Assembly (NCBI RefSeq): GCF_900142195.1
Contig: NZ_FRAB01000018.1
Coordinates: 1-64,000 of the forward strand
Direction: 5' to 3'
Source of the DNA: Paraburkholderia terricola
GTDB lineage: Bacteria > Pseudomonadota > Gammaproteobacteria > Burkholderiales > Burkholderiaceae
DNA: 64,000 nucleotides
This document shows positions 17,859 through 27,452 of the stretch, piece by piece (position 1 is the stretch's first letter; each line of letters starts with the position of its first letter). The notes beneath the pieces are model-generated. The model ran no database searches and had not been told where the DNA came from. It saw only the letters and a list, made by a program, of their open reading frames with translations. A program made the translations under genes and the position numbers.

Positions 17859-18997
17859 GCGGACCTCGCTTCGCGCGGCAGTTCACGTTGAATGCGCGCC
17901 AACAGCAACAACGCCTCGGCCGCGCGCGCGACCTCTCGCGGGTCCGACTGCGGGTCCTCCTGCAAGCCACGCAGACGCGCCACCACCTTCGCGAGATAGC
18001 CGCTCTGCGCGCCGAGTTCGGCGAGGTCGTCGGCGGTGGGCAGCACTTGCAGGCCGCTCAGATCGACGCGCAGCGCGCGCACTCGCGCGCGGGCTTCCTC
18101 CACCGCGACGTGCAGCGCCTCGGCATCGGCCAGCGCGGCCGTGCCGCTTACCGCGAGACGCAGCACGTCGTTGCCGTTCAACGCCGCGAGGCGCGCCTTG
18201 AGCGAATCCACGTCGGTCGGCACGGCAATCGTTTCGTCCCAGCGCCGCCATTGATATTTGCCGACCCGCACCGGCTCGACCCGCGGCGACGCGCCAGGCT
18301 CGCGCAACGTGACGTCGAGCATGAAGCCGGGATCGTTGCCGCGAAAACGGTCCTGTTCGTGCGTGCCGGCGTACCAGATGCGCTCGTCCACCCGCAGGTG
18401 GCCGTGCCAGTCGCCGAGCGCGAGATAGTCGAGCCGCGCGCTCGCCGCACGCGTGGGCGCGATCGGATTCGACGAATCGATGCCCTCCTGCAGGATGCCG
18501 CTCACGCTGCCGTGCGCGAGCCCGACGCGGTGATAGCCCGGCGGCGTCTCGGCGGCGTCGAAGAAAGCGGTGGTGTCGTCGTAGGTGATGCGTTGCGTGA
18601 GCGGCGCGCAGAGCAATGCAGAGCGGCACTCGTCGAGCAGCACCACGCCGGGTTCGAGCACGAGCCGCACGTTCGGCGCGACGCAGTTCAGCCGCTGCGC
18701 GCGGGTCCACACGCTTTCGACCAGCGCGGCGTCATGATTGCCCGGCAGCATGATCCACGGTCCCGAGAACGCTTGCAATGCGCCGAACAGGCGGCGGATC
18801 ACCGTGTCCGACACCGTTTGCAGGTCGAAGACGTCGCCCGCCACCAGCACGGCGTCGACCTTGCGTGCGGCCGCTTCGTCGGCGATGCGGCGCACGGTTT
18901 CGAAGCGCGCCTCCGCCAGATGCGCGGCCTCGTCCGGCTCGAACTGGCCGAATTGCGTGCCTATCTGCCAGTCCGCGGTGTGCAGAAACCTGATCAC
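17855..18997 (-). CDS. DNA repair exonuclease, YhaO/SbcD-like metallophosphoesterase
   Basis: A 380-residue calcineurin-like phosphoesterase of the Mre11/SbcD type. Metal-binding motifs are visible in order: FLHTADWQIG (D-x-H region), VLVAGDVFDLQTVSD, MLPGNHDAALVESVW, GLAHGSV and LALGDWHGHLRV. The C-terminal 100 residues probably bind the partner ATPase. The stop overlaps the start of the YhaN-like gene. The start at 18997 gives the normal N-terminus MIRFLHTADWQ. Confidence 0.88.
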   Translation of the reverse strand: MIRFLHTADWQIGTQFGQFEPDEAAHLAEARFETVRRIADEAAARKVDAVLVAGDVFDLQTVSDTVIRRLFGALQAFSGPWIMLPGNHDAALVESVWTRAQRLNCVAPNVRLVLEPGVVLLDECRSALLCAPLTQRITYDDTTAFFDAAETPPGYHRVGLAHGSVSGILQEGIDSSNPIAPTRAASARLDYLALGDWHGHLRVDERIWYAGTHEQDRFRGNDPGFMLDVTLREPGASPRVEPVRVGKYQWRRWDETIAVPTDVDSLKARLAALNGNDVLRLAVSGTAALADAEALHVAVEEARARVRALRVDLSGLQVLPTADDLAELGAQSGYLAKVVARLRGLQEDPQSDPREVARAAEALLLLARIQRELPREARSA

Positions 18998-19304
18998 TGT
19001 GCCTCCATTCCGTTCAATTGCAGCGTCGCCTGGTCTTGCGTGGCCTTGCGTGGCCTTGCCTGGCGTTGTGGCGTCGGCGCGGGTTCGACCGGTGGGCGCT
19101 CATCGCGTGCATCGTGTCTTTCGCGCCTGGCCGAACCGCCCGCTCCAGCACTCCAGCCGCAGATGTTACCGCGCCGACGCGGCAAAGATAGCCCCACGTG
19201 GATGGCGCATTGCCCGAACAGCGGCGCTACACTCGCGGTTCCGAACGCGCGCGTCGATTGCTGCGCCGTATTTCAATCGAATGGAACCCGCCGCACCGCT
19301 GCCG
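18998..19304. other. Gap with short 10-bp repeats, no gene seen
   Basis: This 307-base gap holds the divergent leaders of the exonuclease and the DUF445 gene. A 10-bp unit CTTGCGTGGC is repeated with small changes around 19035-19065. No convincing promoter or open frame was recognised. Confidence 0.4.
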
Positions 19305-20585
19305 ATGAACAAGGAAATCGAACTCAAGAAGGCCAAGCGCACACCCTTGCTGCTGTTGCTGGCGGCCGCCTGCGTCTTCGTGGTCACCGCCTTCATGCCG
19401 CGCGGCGTGTGGGTCGACGGCATCAAGGCGGTGGCGGAAGCCGCGATGGTCGGCGCGCTCGCGGACTGGTTCGCGGTGGTCGCGCTGTTTCGCCGCGTGC
19501 CGATTCCGATCGTCTCCGCGCACACGGCGATCATTCCGAGGAACAAGCACAAGATCGCCGACAACCTCGCGGTCTTCGTGCAGGACAAGTTCCTGGACGT
19601 GCCCTCGCTGGTCGGTCTGATCCAGAAGCACGACCCGGCGCGAAGCATTACCGGCTGGCTGACGCAGCCGGCCAACACCGCGCGGCTCGGCGACTACGTC
19701 GTCAAGCTCACCGGCGGCATTCTGGATTTGACCGACGACGTGCGCATCCAGGTCTTCATCAAGGACGCCTTGCGCGGCGTGCTGGCCAAGGTCGATCTGT
19801 CGCAATCGATGGGCGCGATTCTCGACACGCTCACGAAGGACGGCCGTCATCAGGAATTGCTCGACGCCGGCATCGAACAGGTGCTCGCGTTGCTGCGCGA
19901 AGAGCAGGCGCGCGCGTTTATCGCCGACCGCATCGTCGACTGGGTGAAGAGCGAATACCCGAAGATGGAAAAGATCCTGCCCTCCGCATGGCTCGGCGAG
20001 AAAGGCGCCGAAGCGATCGCCAACGCGGTGAACCGGATGCTCGAACAGATCAGCGAAAACCCCACGCATGAGCTGCGTCAAAAGTTCGATGACGCCGCGC
20101 ATAAGCTGATCGCCAAACTCAAAACCGATCCGGCGTTCCTGCAAAAAGGCGAGGAACTGAAGCGCTATCTGCTGGAAGGCGACGCGCTCGGCACCTATGT
20201 GAAGGACATGTGGGGCGAATTGCGCGCCTGGCTCAAGCGCGATCTGCAAAGCCCCGACTCGGCCTTGCACGCGAAAGTGATGGCGATGGGCCAATGGGTG
20301 GGCCGCGAGCTCGCGCACGATCCCACGCTGCGTCAATCGCTGAACGATCACCTGGAGGACGCGGCGCGCGGCATGGCGCCGGACTTCGCGCAGTTCCTGA
20401 CGCGCCACATCAGCGATACCGTGAAGAACTGGGACGCGCGCGAGATGTCGCGGCAAGTCGAGCTGAACATCGGCAAGGACTTGCAATACATCCGCATCAA
20501 CGGGACGATCGTCGGCGGCTTTATCGGGCTCGTGCTGTACGCGAGTTCGCAACTGTTCGAGTTGCTGCGCGTGCATGCGGGATGA
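19305..20585 (+). CDS. DUF445 (YjiN-type) membrane protein
   Basis: A 426-residue protein. It has one hydrophobic segment near the N-terminus (LLLLLAAACVFVVTAFMP), the conserved AEAAMVGALADWFAVVALFR with a following PIPIVSAHTAIIPRNKHKIA, a long amphipathic helical region, and a C-terminal membrane segment (INGTIVGGFIGLVLYASSQL). This is the layout of DUF445 proteins, whose role is unknown. The ATG at 19305 (MNKEIELKKAKR) is preferred on conservation; an in-frame ATG at 19281 would add eight residues. Confidence 0.87.
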   Translation: MNKEIELKKAKRTPLLLLLAAACVFVVTAFMPRGVWVDGIKAVAEAAMVGALADWFAVVALFRRVPIPIVSAHTAIIPRNKHKIADNLAVFVQDKFLDVPSLVGLIQKHDPARSITGWLTQPANTARLGDYVVKLTGGILDLTDDVRIQVFIKDALRGVLAKVDLSQSMGAILDTLTKDGRHQELLDAGIEQVLALLREEQARAFIADRIVDWVKSEYPKMEKILPSAWLGEKGAEAIANAVNRMLEQISENPTHELRQKFDDAAHKLIAKLKTDPAFLQKGEELKRYLLEGDALGTYVKDMWGELRAWLKRDLQSPDSALHAKVMAMGQWVGRELAHDPTLRQSLNDHLEDAARGMAPDFAQFLTRHISDTVKNWDAREMSRQVELNIGKDLQYIRINGTIVGGFIGLVLYASSQLFELLRVHAG

Positions 20586-20745
20586 GCGCGTGGAGCGTCG
20601 CGCGCTGCTTCTATAAGCCTTGAGACGATCAAAGCGCCTACAATTCGGGCATGCGTATTGCTGCCAGGCGCTTTAGTCGACGCCGACGTTCCAGCCGCGC
20701 GCGCCTTCCCTATAAAGCGACGCCATTCAATCGGAAAGTGTGCTC

Positions 20746-22698
20746 ATGAAATTATCGCTCCCGCCGCATGGGCGGCCGAACCGCGTCTATCCGCCGGGCA
20801 CGCCTGGCCTGCACGGCCTCGCCTCGGTGATCACCGGCGTCGTGGTGGTGTGCGCGCTGTACTTCGGCCGCGCGGTGCTGATTCCGATCACGCTCTCGGT
20901 GCTGCTCAGCTTCCTGCTCGCGCCGCTCGTGCAGACGCTGCGGCGCTTGCATATGGGACAGTTGCCGTCGATCTTCATCGCGGTGCTGTTCGCTCTCGCC
21001 ACCCTGCTCGCGGTCGGCGGACTGATCGGGGCGCAACTGGTGCAACTCGCCGGCGACCTGCCCCAGTATCAGGTGGCGATCGAGCAGAAGATCGAGACGG
21101 TGCAGGAAAAGACCGTGGGCCGTGCCGATTCGCTGATGAAGCGCGCCGCCGCCACGCTGCAACGCGTCGCGCCGTCGAAACCGAATCCGCCGCGCCCTAC
21201 CGGGCGCGCCGCGCGCAATGCGCCCGCCGTGCCGACGCCCGTCGAAGTGCACGAGCCGTCGCCCACGCCGTTGCAACTCGCCCAGCGCGCGTTGTCGCCG
21301 GCCATCGCGCCGCTCGAAACGACCTTCATCGTGCTGGTGGTGACGATCTTCATCCTGTTGCAGCGCGAGGACTTGCGCGACCGTTTGATCAGCCTGTTCG
21401 GCTCGCGCGATCTGCACCGCACCACCACCGCGATCAACGACGCCGCCGGGCGCCTGAGCCGCTACTTCGTCGCGCAACTAGGCGTGAACGTGAGCGCGGG
21501 CGGCGTGATCGCGATCGGTCTCGCGATCATCGGCGTGCCGGGCGCGCTGCTGTTCGGCGTGATCGCCGCGTTGCTGCGTTTCGTGCCGTATATCGGCATC
21601 TGGATCGCGGCGATCCTCGCCGTCTTTCTCGCCGCCGCCATTCAGCCGCAATGGACGATGGCGGTGTATACGCTGATTCTTTTCATCGTCGTCGACGTGG
21701 TGGCCGGGCAGGTCGCCGAGCCGCTGCTGTACGGTCACCGCTCGGGGCTGTCGCCGCTCGCCGTGGTGGTGGCGGCGATTTTCTGGAGCTGGCTGTGGGG
21801 ACCGGTCGGCCTCGTGCTGTCCACGCCGCTCACGTTGTGCGTCGTCACGTTGGGCCGCTATGCGGACCGCCTGAACTTCCTCACCGTGCTGCTGGGCGAT
21901 CAGCCCGCGCTCACGCCGGCGCAGACCTTTTATCAGCGCCTGCTCGCCGACGATCCGCATGAGGCGATCGTGCAGGCCGAGCGTCTGTTGCGCGAGATGT
22001 CGCTGATCGACTACTACGACAAGGTCGCGCTCGAAGGTCTCAAGCTCGCCCGCAACGACGCGATGCGCGGCGTGCTGATGCCCGAGCAACTGGCGCGGGT
22101 CAACGAGTCGCTGGTGGATATCGTCGAAAACCTGGAAATCGCGGACGGCGTGCCGGAGCGGTTGTCTCGCGCCGATCCGGCGGAATCCGCCGGGGCGGCG
22201 CTGGCTTCGGCGTCGGCGGATCTGTCCGAGCGGCCAGAGAGCCATATGTCGGCGCATCCGCACTCGCGCGCCGAGACTGAAAAAACCTCGGTGCTGTGCG
22301 TGCCCGGACGCGGCGCATTCGACGAAGTCACCACCGCGATCGCCGTGCAACTGCTCGGCCGCCAGGGCCTTGCGCCGCTAATGGCGACGCACTCGGGCTA
22401 TCGCAGCGCGCGCGCCGACGAACCGGCCTTCAAGGATGCGCCGATCATCTGCATCGTCTCGCTCGACGCGCCGGAATCGCCGCCGTATCTGCGCAATATG
22501 TTGCGCCGCACGCGGCAATGGCGGCCGCGCGCGACGCTCGTGGTCGGCGTCGGCGGAGCGCCGCAAGCGGGGCCGGAAATGGGCGCGACCGGCGCTTCGC
22601 ATGCGGCGCCGACCTTCCGCGCGATGATCGAGGAATGCCTCGCGGCGGCGGGCACGCAGCACGCGCGGCAGGCTTCGCATGTGGGCGGGAGTGGTTGA
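20746..22698 (+). CDS. AI-2E (PerM) family transporter with long cytoplasmic C-terminal extension
   Basis: A 650-residue protein. The membrane part (about residues 25-380) is typical of the AI-2E/PerM family: paired N-terminal helices, FGVIAALLRFVPYIGIWIAA, and GPVGLVLSTPLTLCVVTLGR near the end. A Pro-rich insert occurs at about 140-175. After about residue 385 there is a 260-residue soluble tail, including a second compact segment (TSVLCVPGRGAFDEVTTAIA) not usual in short PerM proteins. The ATG at 20746 is preferred because GGAAAG lies seven bases upstream. Members have been linked to autoinducer or solute export, but the substrate here is unknown. Confidence 0.83.
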   Translation: MKLSLPPHGRPNRVYPPGTPGLHGLASVITGVVVVCALYFGRAVLIPITLSVLLSFLLAPLVQTLRRLHMGQLPSIFIAVLFALATLLAVGGLIGAQLVQLAGDLPQYQVAIEQKIETVQEKTVGRADSLMKRAAATLQRVAPSKPNPPRPTGRAARNAPAVPTPVEVHEPSPTPLQLAQRALSPAIAPLETTFIVLVVTIFILLQREDLRDRLISLFGSRDLHRTTTAINDAAGRLSRYFVAQLGVNVSAGGVIAIGLAIIGVPGALLFGVIAALLRFVPYIGIWIAAILAVFLAAAIQPQWTMAVYTLILFIVVDVVAGQVAEPLLYGHRSGLSPLAVVVAAIFWSWLWGPVGLVLSTPLTLCVVTLGRYADRLNFLTVLLGDQPALTPAQTFYQRLLADDPHEAIVQAERLLREMSLIDYYDKVALEGLKLARNDAMRGVLMPEQLARVNESLVDIVENLEIADGVPERLSRADPAESAGAALASASADLSERPESHMSAHPHSRAETEKTSVLCVPGRGAFDEVTTAIAVQLLGRQGLAPLMATHSGYRSARADEPAFKDAPIICIVSLDAPESPPYLRNMLRRTRQWRPRATLVVGVGGAPQAGPEMGATGASHAAPTFRAMIEECLAAAGTQHARQASHVGGSG

Positions 22699-22891
22699 AG
22701 GAGTGACGGCGGGTTGACTGCGGGTTGACTGCGGCGTTGACGGGCGGGAATGGCTGCGGCGTTGACTGCAGGAACAGCGCGAAGCCGGCTGCGGCACCGA
22801 CCCTGCCCGCCGCGAAATGGAGGAAAGCCGAGTCCCTCTGCGGCGCTCAGCGCGAAGCCCGCGTCATATCGCCGAAGGTCGGCCGCCCGCC

Positions 22892-23875
22892 TCACTGCTG
22901 CGGATACAAGCCCAACGTGCTCGCATGCAGCCTCGCGAGACCGAGCAACGCATCCGTGTAAGGCGTCGCCACATGAGTCAGTTGGCCGAGTTCGCGCACC
23001 GCGGCCACCAGCGCATCCAGTTCGACCGCCTTGCCCGCCTGCACGTCCTGCAGCATCGAGGTTTTCATCGCGCCGAGCTTGAGCGTGACCTCGTGGCGAT
23101 CGTCCGGCGCCTGCTCGATCGGAATGCCGAAGCGCGCGCCGATCTCCTTCGCTTCCAGCATGATGCGCGTGACGAAGCCGCGCACCAGCTCGTCGCTCAG
23201 AATCCGGTCGGTGGTCGCGCCGGTGATGGCGCTGATCGGATTCATCGTCATGTTGCCCCACAGCTTGTACCAGACGTCGCGCTGAATCTGCTCCGACATC
23301 GACGCATTGAAGCCTGCCGCGGCGAGCGTCGCGGTGAGCGCCGCGACGCGCTCGCTCGGCTGCCCCGACGCCTCGCCGACGATCAGCCCATTGCCCTGAT
23401 GATGCCGGATCACCCCCGGCGCCTCGACGAGGCAACTGGCGTGCACCACGCAACCCACGGTCTGTTCGGTCGGAATCGCGGCGGCGATCGCGCCGTCAGG
23501 ATCGATCGACTTGAGCCGCTTGCCCGCGAAGTCGCGGCCAAGGCCGTCGCAGAACCACCACGGCACGCCGTTCATCGCCGTCAGCACGATCGTCCGCGGA
23601 CTCAGCAGCGGCGCGACGTGCGCGGCCACCGACGCCATCGCCGGTCCCTTCACCGCCACCACGACGAGGTCGTGCACGCCGAGTTCGGCCGGCTGTTCGC
23701 TCGCCTTCACCTTCACGGCATGCGTGGCGCCGCCTTCGATCAGACGCAAGCCGTGCTCGCGCAATGCGCCGAGCGTCGCGCCACGCGCCACCACGCCGAC
23801 ATCGTGGCCGGCCTGCGCGAGCTTCACGCCCATCCAGCCGCCGATCGCGCCCGCACCGTAGATCGCTACTTTCAT
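22892..23875 (-). CDS. 2-dehydropantoate 2-reductase-like (PanE/ApbA family)
   Basis: A 327-residue NADPH-dependent reductase. It has an N-terminal Rossmann motif MKVAIYGAGAIGGWMGVKLA, KGPAMASVAAHVAPLLSPRT, and the C-terminal domain with KLWGNMTMNPISAITGATTD containing the conserved Lys/Asn active-site pattern. True PanE reduces ketopantoate in pantothenate synthesis, but in this operon with an aldolase and an aminotransferase it may act on another 2-oxo acid. It is the third gene of a LysR-associated minus-strand operon. Confidence 0.87.
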   Translation of the reverse strand: MKVAIYGAGAIGGWMGVKLAQAGHDVGVVARGATLGALREHGLRLIEGGATHAVKVKASEQPAELGVHDLVVVAVKGPAMASVAAHVAPLLSPRTIVLTAMNGVPWWFCDGLGRDFAGKRLKSIDPDGAIAAAIPTEQTVGCVVHASCLVEAPGVIRHHQGNGLIVGEASGQPSERVAALTATLAAAGFNASMSEQIQRDVWYKLWGNMTMNPISAITGATTDRILSDELVRGFVTRIMLEAKEIGARFGIPIEQAPDDRHEVTLKLGAMKTSMLQDVQAGKAVELDALVAAVRELGQLTHVATPYTDALLGLARLHASTLGLYPQQ

Positions 23876-23913
23876 CGCTTCAATCCTTGCGTTTAGTCGT
23901 TTATGTTTAATCT

Positions 23914-23939
23914 TCGCGTTTAATCCTCGCGTTTAATCC
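23914..23939. repeat. Two exact 13-bp tandem units between the aldolase and reductase genes
   Basis: TCGCGTTTAATCC occurs twice in tandem, with a third degenerate copy just before (GTTTAATCT). The second unit overlaps the stop of the class II aldolase gene. It looks like a small local duplication. Confidence 0.6.
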
Positions 23940-24727
23940 TTATAGCTCGCGTCGATGCGGTCCACCCGCCGCACCAGCGCGTCGAACACGTCCTGTCCCG
24001 CACCGTGACGCGGGTCGAACTGCAACGCGTCGCGCGAACAGCGAATCGCGACCTCTTCCGGCACGGGCCGCGCGCGCCCCATCGAAAACGTCGCCATCTG
24101 GATCTCGCACGCGCGGTTCAGCGTCCATAGCATCGCGAAAGTCTGCGGCAACGTGCGGCCCCACGCAAGCAGGCCATGATTGCGCAGGATCACGGCCTGC
24201 CGGTCGCCGATATGTTCGAGCAGGCGCGGACCTTCATCCGCGTGAACGGTGATGCCTTCGAAGTCGTGGTACGCAACGCGCTCGTGCAACTGCGCGCTAT
24301 AGAAGTTGGTTTGCTGCAAGCCGTCCTCGAGACACGCCACCGCGACGCCCGCCGTGGTGTGCGTATGCATCACGCAGTGCGCGTCGGGCAAGCCTTCGTG
24401 AATCGCCGCATGCACGACGAACCCCGCGGGATTCACCGGATACGGCGAGTGGTCGAGCACGCGCCCTTGCACGTCGATCTTCACGAGATTGCTCGCCGTC
24501 ACCTCGCTATAGTGCAGGCCGAACGGATTGATCAGAAAATGCCGCTCGCCGCCGCTCGCGCTCGACGGCACACGCAACGTGATGTGGTTGTAGATCATCT
24601 CGGTCCAGCCGAGCAGGTCGAAGATGCGATAGCACGCGGCCAGTTGCACGCGCGCCTGCCATTCGTCGGGATGCATCGCGGCGTGCTTCGGTGCGTCGGC
24701 CGCTTGCATCTCAAGGGTCGGGGTCAT
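23933..24727 (-). CDS. Class II aldolase/adducin-family protein
   Basis: A 264-residue protein of the zinc-dependent class II aldolase/adducin family. Conserved parts include LLGWTEMIYNHITLRV, the metal ligand segment CVMHTHTTAGVAVACLEDGL (H-x-H) and VILRNHGLLAWG with the third His. Family members cleave or form C-C bonds in sugar phosphates or act as decarboxylases or dehydratases; the substrate cannot be told. The ATG at 24727 is chosen because GGAG lies six bases upstream. It sits between the aminotransferase and the PanE-like reductase. Confidence 0.87.
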   Translation of the reverse strand: MTPTLEMQAADAPKHAAMHPDEWQARVQLAACYRIFDLLGWTEMIYNHITLRVPSSASGGERHFLINPFGLHYSEVTASNLVKIDVQGRVLDHSPYPVNPAGFVVHAAIHEGLPDAHCVMHTHTTAGVAVACLEDGLQQTNFYSAQLHERVAYHDFEGITVHADEGPRLLEHIGDRQAVILRNHGLLAWGRTLPQTFAMLWTLNRACEIQMATFSMGRARPVPEEVAIRCSRDALQFDPRHGAGQDVFDALVRRVDRIDASYKD

Positions 24728-24800
24728 TCGAGTCTCCATCGTTGTGGTTCGCTGTGGTTGTCGCGGTTCGATTGCCGCGAATCGGAAGGAATCGGAAACG

Positions 24801-26000
24801 CTATGCCCCCGCCACGACCGCCGCGATCGACGACGCCACATAACCGGCGTTGCGCGCGTTCAATCCGGCCACGCACATGCGCCCCGAACGCAGCACGTAC
24901 ACCGCGTACTCGCCGCGCAAGCGCTCGACCTGGCTCTCGCTCAGGCCCGTATAGGTGAACATGCCGCGCTGCGCGAGATAACGCGCGCGCATCACTTCAT
25001 CGACGCGGCCGGCGAGTCCTTCGTGGATCGTGGTACGCATCGCGAGAATCCGCTCGCGCATGGTGGCGAGTTCCGCTTCCCATGACGCATGCAACGACGC
25101 ATCGGCGAGCACGTTGGCGACCAGCCGCGCGCCGTGCGTCGGCGGATTGCTGTAGTTCGCGCGCACCGTGGACATCAACTGGCCGAGCACGCGGCCGGCC
25201 TCTTCACTGCTTTTGCAAACCACGCTCAACGCGCCGCAGCGCTCGCCGTACAGCGAGAAATTCTTCGAGAACGAATTCGCGACGATCAGCGCCACGCCCG
25301 CATCGGCGAGCAGACGCACGCACGCGGCGTCTTCGTCGATGCCCGCGCCGAAGCCCTGATACGCCATGTCGACAAACGCGATCAGATTGCGGCGCTGCAA
25401 TACCGGCACCAGTTCCGCCCATTGCGCCGGGGTGAGGTCGACGCCCGTCGGGTTATGGCAGCACGCATGCAGCAGCACGATGCTCCGCTCCGGCAAGCGG
25501 CCGATCGCGTCGAGCATGTCCGCGAAACGCAGGCCGCCGGTGTGTTCGTCGTAGTACGGATAGGTGTTGACGGTCAGGCCCGCGCCCTCGAAGATCACGC
25601 GATGGTTTTCCCAGCTCGGATCGCTGATCCACACCTGCGAGCCGGGGAAATAGCGCTTCAGAAAATCCGCGCCCACCTTCAGCGCGCCCGAGCCGCCAAT
25701 GGTCTGCAAGGTCGCGATGCGGCCCGTCGCGCGCGCTTCGTGGTCCGCGCCGAATACCAGCGCTTGGGCGGCGTCGCGATAGAGCGGCAGGCCCGCCATC
25801 GGCAGATAGGAGCGTGGGCCGATCGCATCGAGCAAGGCGGTTTCGGCGCGCCGCACGGCGTCCATCACCGGCAGCTTGCCGGCGTCGTCGAAATAGATGC
25901 CGATGCTCAGATTGACCTTGTTGGGGCGAGGATCGAGTTGAAAGTCCTCGTTCAGACTCAGAATCGGGTCGCCTGGGTAGGCGGGAATGTGGTCGAACAT
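24801..26000 (-). CDS. Aromatic/aspartate-type amino-acid aminotransferase (class I)
   Basis: A 399-residue PLP enzyme of the AspC/TyrB subgroup. It begins MFDHIPAYPGDPILSLNEDF, the usual start of this subgroup, has LLHACCHNPTGVDLTPAQW, VDMAYQGFGAGIDEDA, and SFSKNFSLYGERCGALSVVC carrying the PLP lysine (SFSKN), then SNPPTHGARLVANVL. It swaps amino groups between aromatic or acidic amino acids and 2-oxo acids. First gene of the minus-strand operon, divergent from a LysR regulator, which points to control by that regulator. Confidence 0.9.
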   Translation of the reverse strand: MFDHIPAYPGDPILSLNEDFQLDPRPNKVNLSIGIYFDDAGKLPVMDAVRRAETALLDAIGPRSYLPMAGLPLYRDAAQALVFGADHEARATGRIATLQTIGGSGALKVGADFLKRYFPGSQVWISDPSWENHRVIFEGAGLTVNTYPYYDEHTGGLRFADMLDAIGRLPERSIVLLHACCHNPTGVDLTPAQWAELVPVLQRRNLIAFVDMAYQGFGAGIDEDAACVRLLADAGVALIVANSFSKNFSLYGERCGALSVVCKSSEEAGRVLGQLMSTVRANYSNPPTHGARLVANVLADASLHASWEAELATMRERILAMRTTIHEGLAGRVDEVMRARYLAQRGMFTYTGLSESQVERLRGEYAVYVLRSGRMCVAGLNARNAGYVASSIAAVVAGA

Positions 26001-26204
26001 GGCAAGTCCTTGGTGGTGGGCGTGGGTCCGGCGTCGCTATGGTTTCGGTGCGGCGAGCAAAGCGCCGACACCCGCCGGACGAGACCCAAAGTCTAAGCGT
26101 CATTGGGTGCGTGCGTCGATTGGGGCAAGTGTCAGGCAATCGCTCGCGGCGCACAATCAATCGATTTTTCACGATTAGTAAGTTTTTCTTTACAATCGTT
26201 TTTC

Positions 26205-27146
26205 ATGTCACTCACGCGCGTCACCATTCGTCAGTTCGAAGCGTTTCTCGCCATCGTCGATTTGCACAGTATCGGCGCGGCGGCGGAGCGGCTCGGGCTG
26301 ACCTCGTCGGCGGTCAGCCAGTTGCTGGCCGAACTCGAAACGGAACTGGGCTTTCGCCTCTTCGACCGAACCACGCGGCGCGTCAATCTGTCGAGCGCGG
26401 GGCAGGATTTTCTTGCCTCGGCCGAATCGGTGTTGCGCCATGTGCGCGCCGCCGCGCAATCGGCCAACGACATCCGCAACCGCGCGGCCGGCATCGTGCG
26501 GGTCGGCGCGCCGCTGGTGCTCGCGGCCACCGCGTTGCCCGCGGCCATCGCCGAATACGCGCGCGGCAAACCGAAAGTGGTCGTGCGGATTGTCGACACC
26601 GTGGTCGAGCAACTGGTGGAGCGCGTGGAAAGCGGCGACGTGGATCTCGCGATCGGCCCCGACCGGCAAAGCGGCGCGCGCGTGGGGCGCGAGCGGGCGT
26701 TCGCGAGTCCGTGGGTGATGTGGTGCGCGCCGGCGCATCCGTTGAGCGCGCGGCGCCGTGTGCAGTGGCGGCATCTGCGCGACGTGCCGATCGTCGCCAC
26801 CGGCCGCGACCACGAACGCGCGGTCGGGCAGATGCTCGCCAATCTGCCGGCCGAGGCCCGCATCATTCCGGTCGACGTGGTGGACAACGTCACCACGGCA
26901 TTCGGTCTCGCATCGCAAGGGCTGGCGGTGACGCTCGCGCCCGCCTATGTCGCGCCGCTCGCGCGCACGTTCGGGCTGGTGATGAAGCGGATCGTCGATC
27001 CGGAAACCATCCGCGAGGTGTGCTTGTACCGCTCCACCGAGCGCGCGCTGTCGCCGCCCGCCGACGGCTTCGCGGAATTCATCGTGCCCTGGCTGAAGCG
27101 CTGGGACCGCGAAACGCAGGCCGGGGCGAAAACGAAGCGCGGCTGA
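26205..27146 (+). CDS. LysR-family transcriptional regulator
   Basis: A 313-residue regulator. The N-terminal winged helix-turn-helix is TIRQFEAFLAIVDLHSIGAA, SSAVSQLLAELETELGFRLF and DRTTRRVNLSSAG, and the rest is a two-lobed effector-binding domain. The ATG at 26205 gives a canonical LysR N-terminus. It diverges from the aminotransferase-aldolase-reductase operon with a 204-base AT-rich gap between them, a common layout in which the LysR protein activates the neighbouring operon. Confidence 0.9.
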   Translation: MSLTRVTIRQFEAFLAIVDLHSIGAAAERLGLTSSAVSQLLAELETELGFRLFDRTTRRVNLSSAGQDFLASAESVLRHVRAAAQSANDIRNRAAGIVRVGAPLVLAATALPAAIAEYARGKPKVVVRIVDTVVEQLVERVESGDVDLAIGPDRQSGARVGRERAFASPWVMWCAPAHPLSARRRVQWRHLRDVPIVATGRDHERAVGQMLANLPAEARIIPVDVVDNVTTAFGLASQGLAVTLAPAYVAPLARTFGLVMKRIVDPETIREVCLYRSTERALSPPADGFAEFIVPWLKRWDRETQAGAKTKRG

Positions 27147-27452
27147 CCGGCCGCCTCGCGGCGCGAGCACGCGCCGTCCAGCGCCCGGGTGAGGCGGCTC
27201 GGGTATTGCTGTGTTCGACGGCACGCAACTTTGCACCGCCCGCGCCGGTCAATCATGCGAGCCATGCAGCGCCTCCCATTCATTCGAGCCCTACTCGCGC
27301 GCCGTAGCCGATCTCGTTCGCGCGCCGCTGCGCCGCGCCCTTCTCGCAACGTTCGTGTGGCATGCCGCTGCCCATCGATAGCGCTTCCGACTTTCATCGC
27401 CCGATAGCGGCCATCGGTTAAGCACCGCCTTCGCCGTGCATCGGCAAACGCA
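27147..27452. other. Convergent gap, no gene seen
   Basis: This 306-base stretch separates the convergent LysR and MipA/OmpV genes. GGCGCG-AGCA-CGCGCC, just after the LysR stop (about 27160-27175), is a perfect 6-bp hairpin without a T-tract. Nothing else is recognised. Confidence 0.4.
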
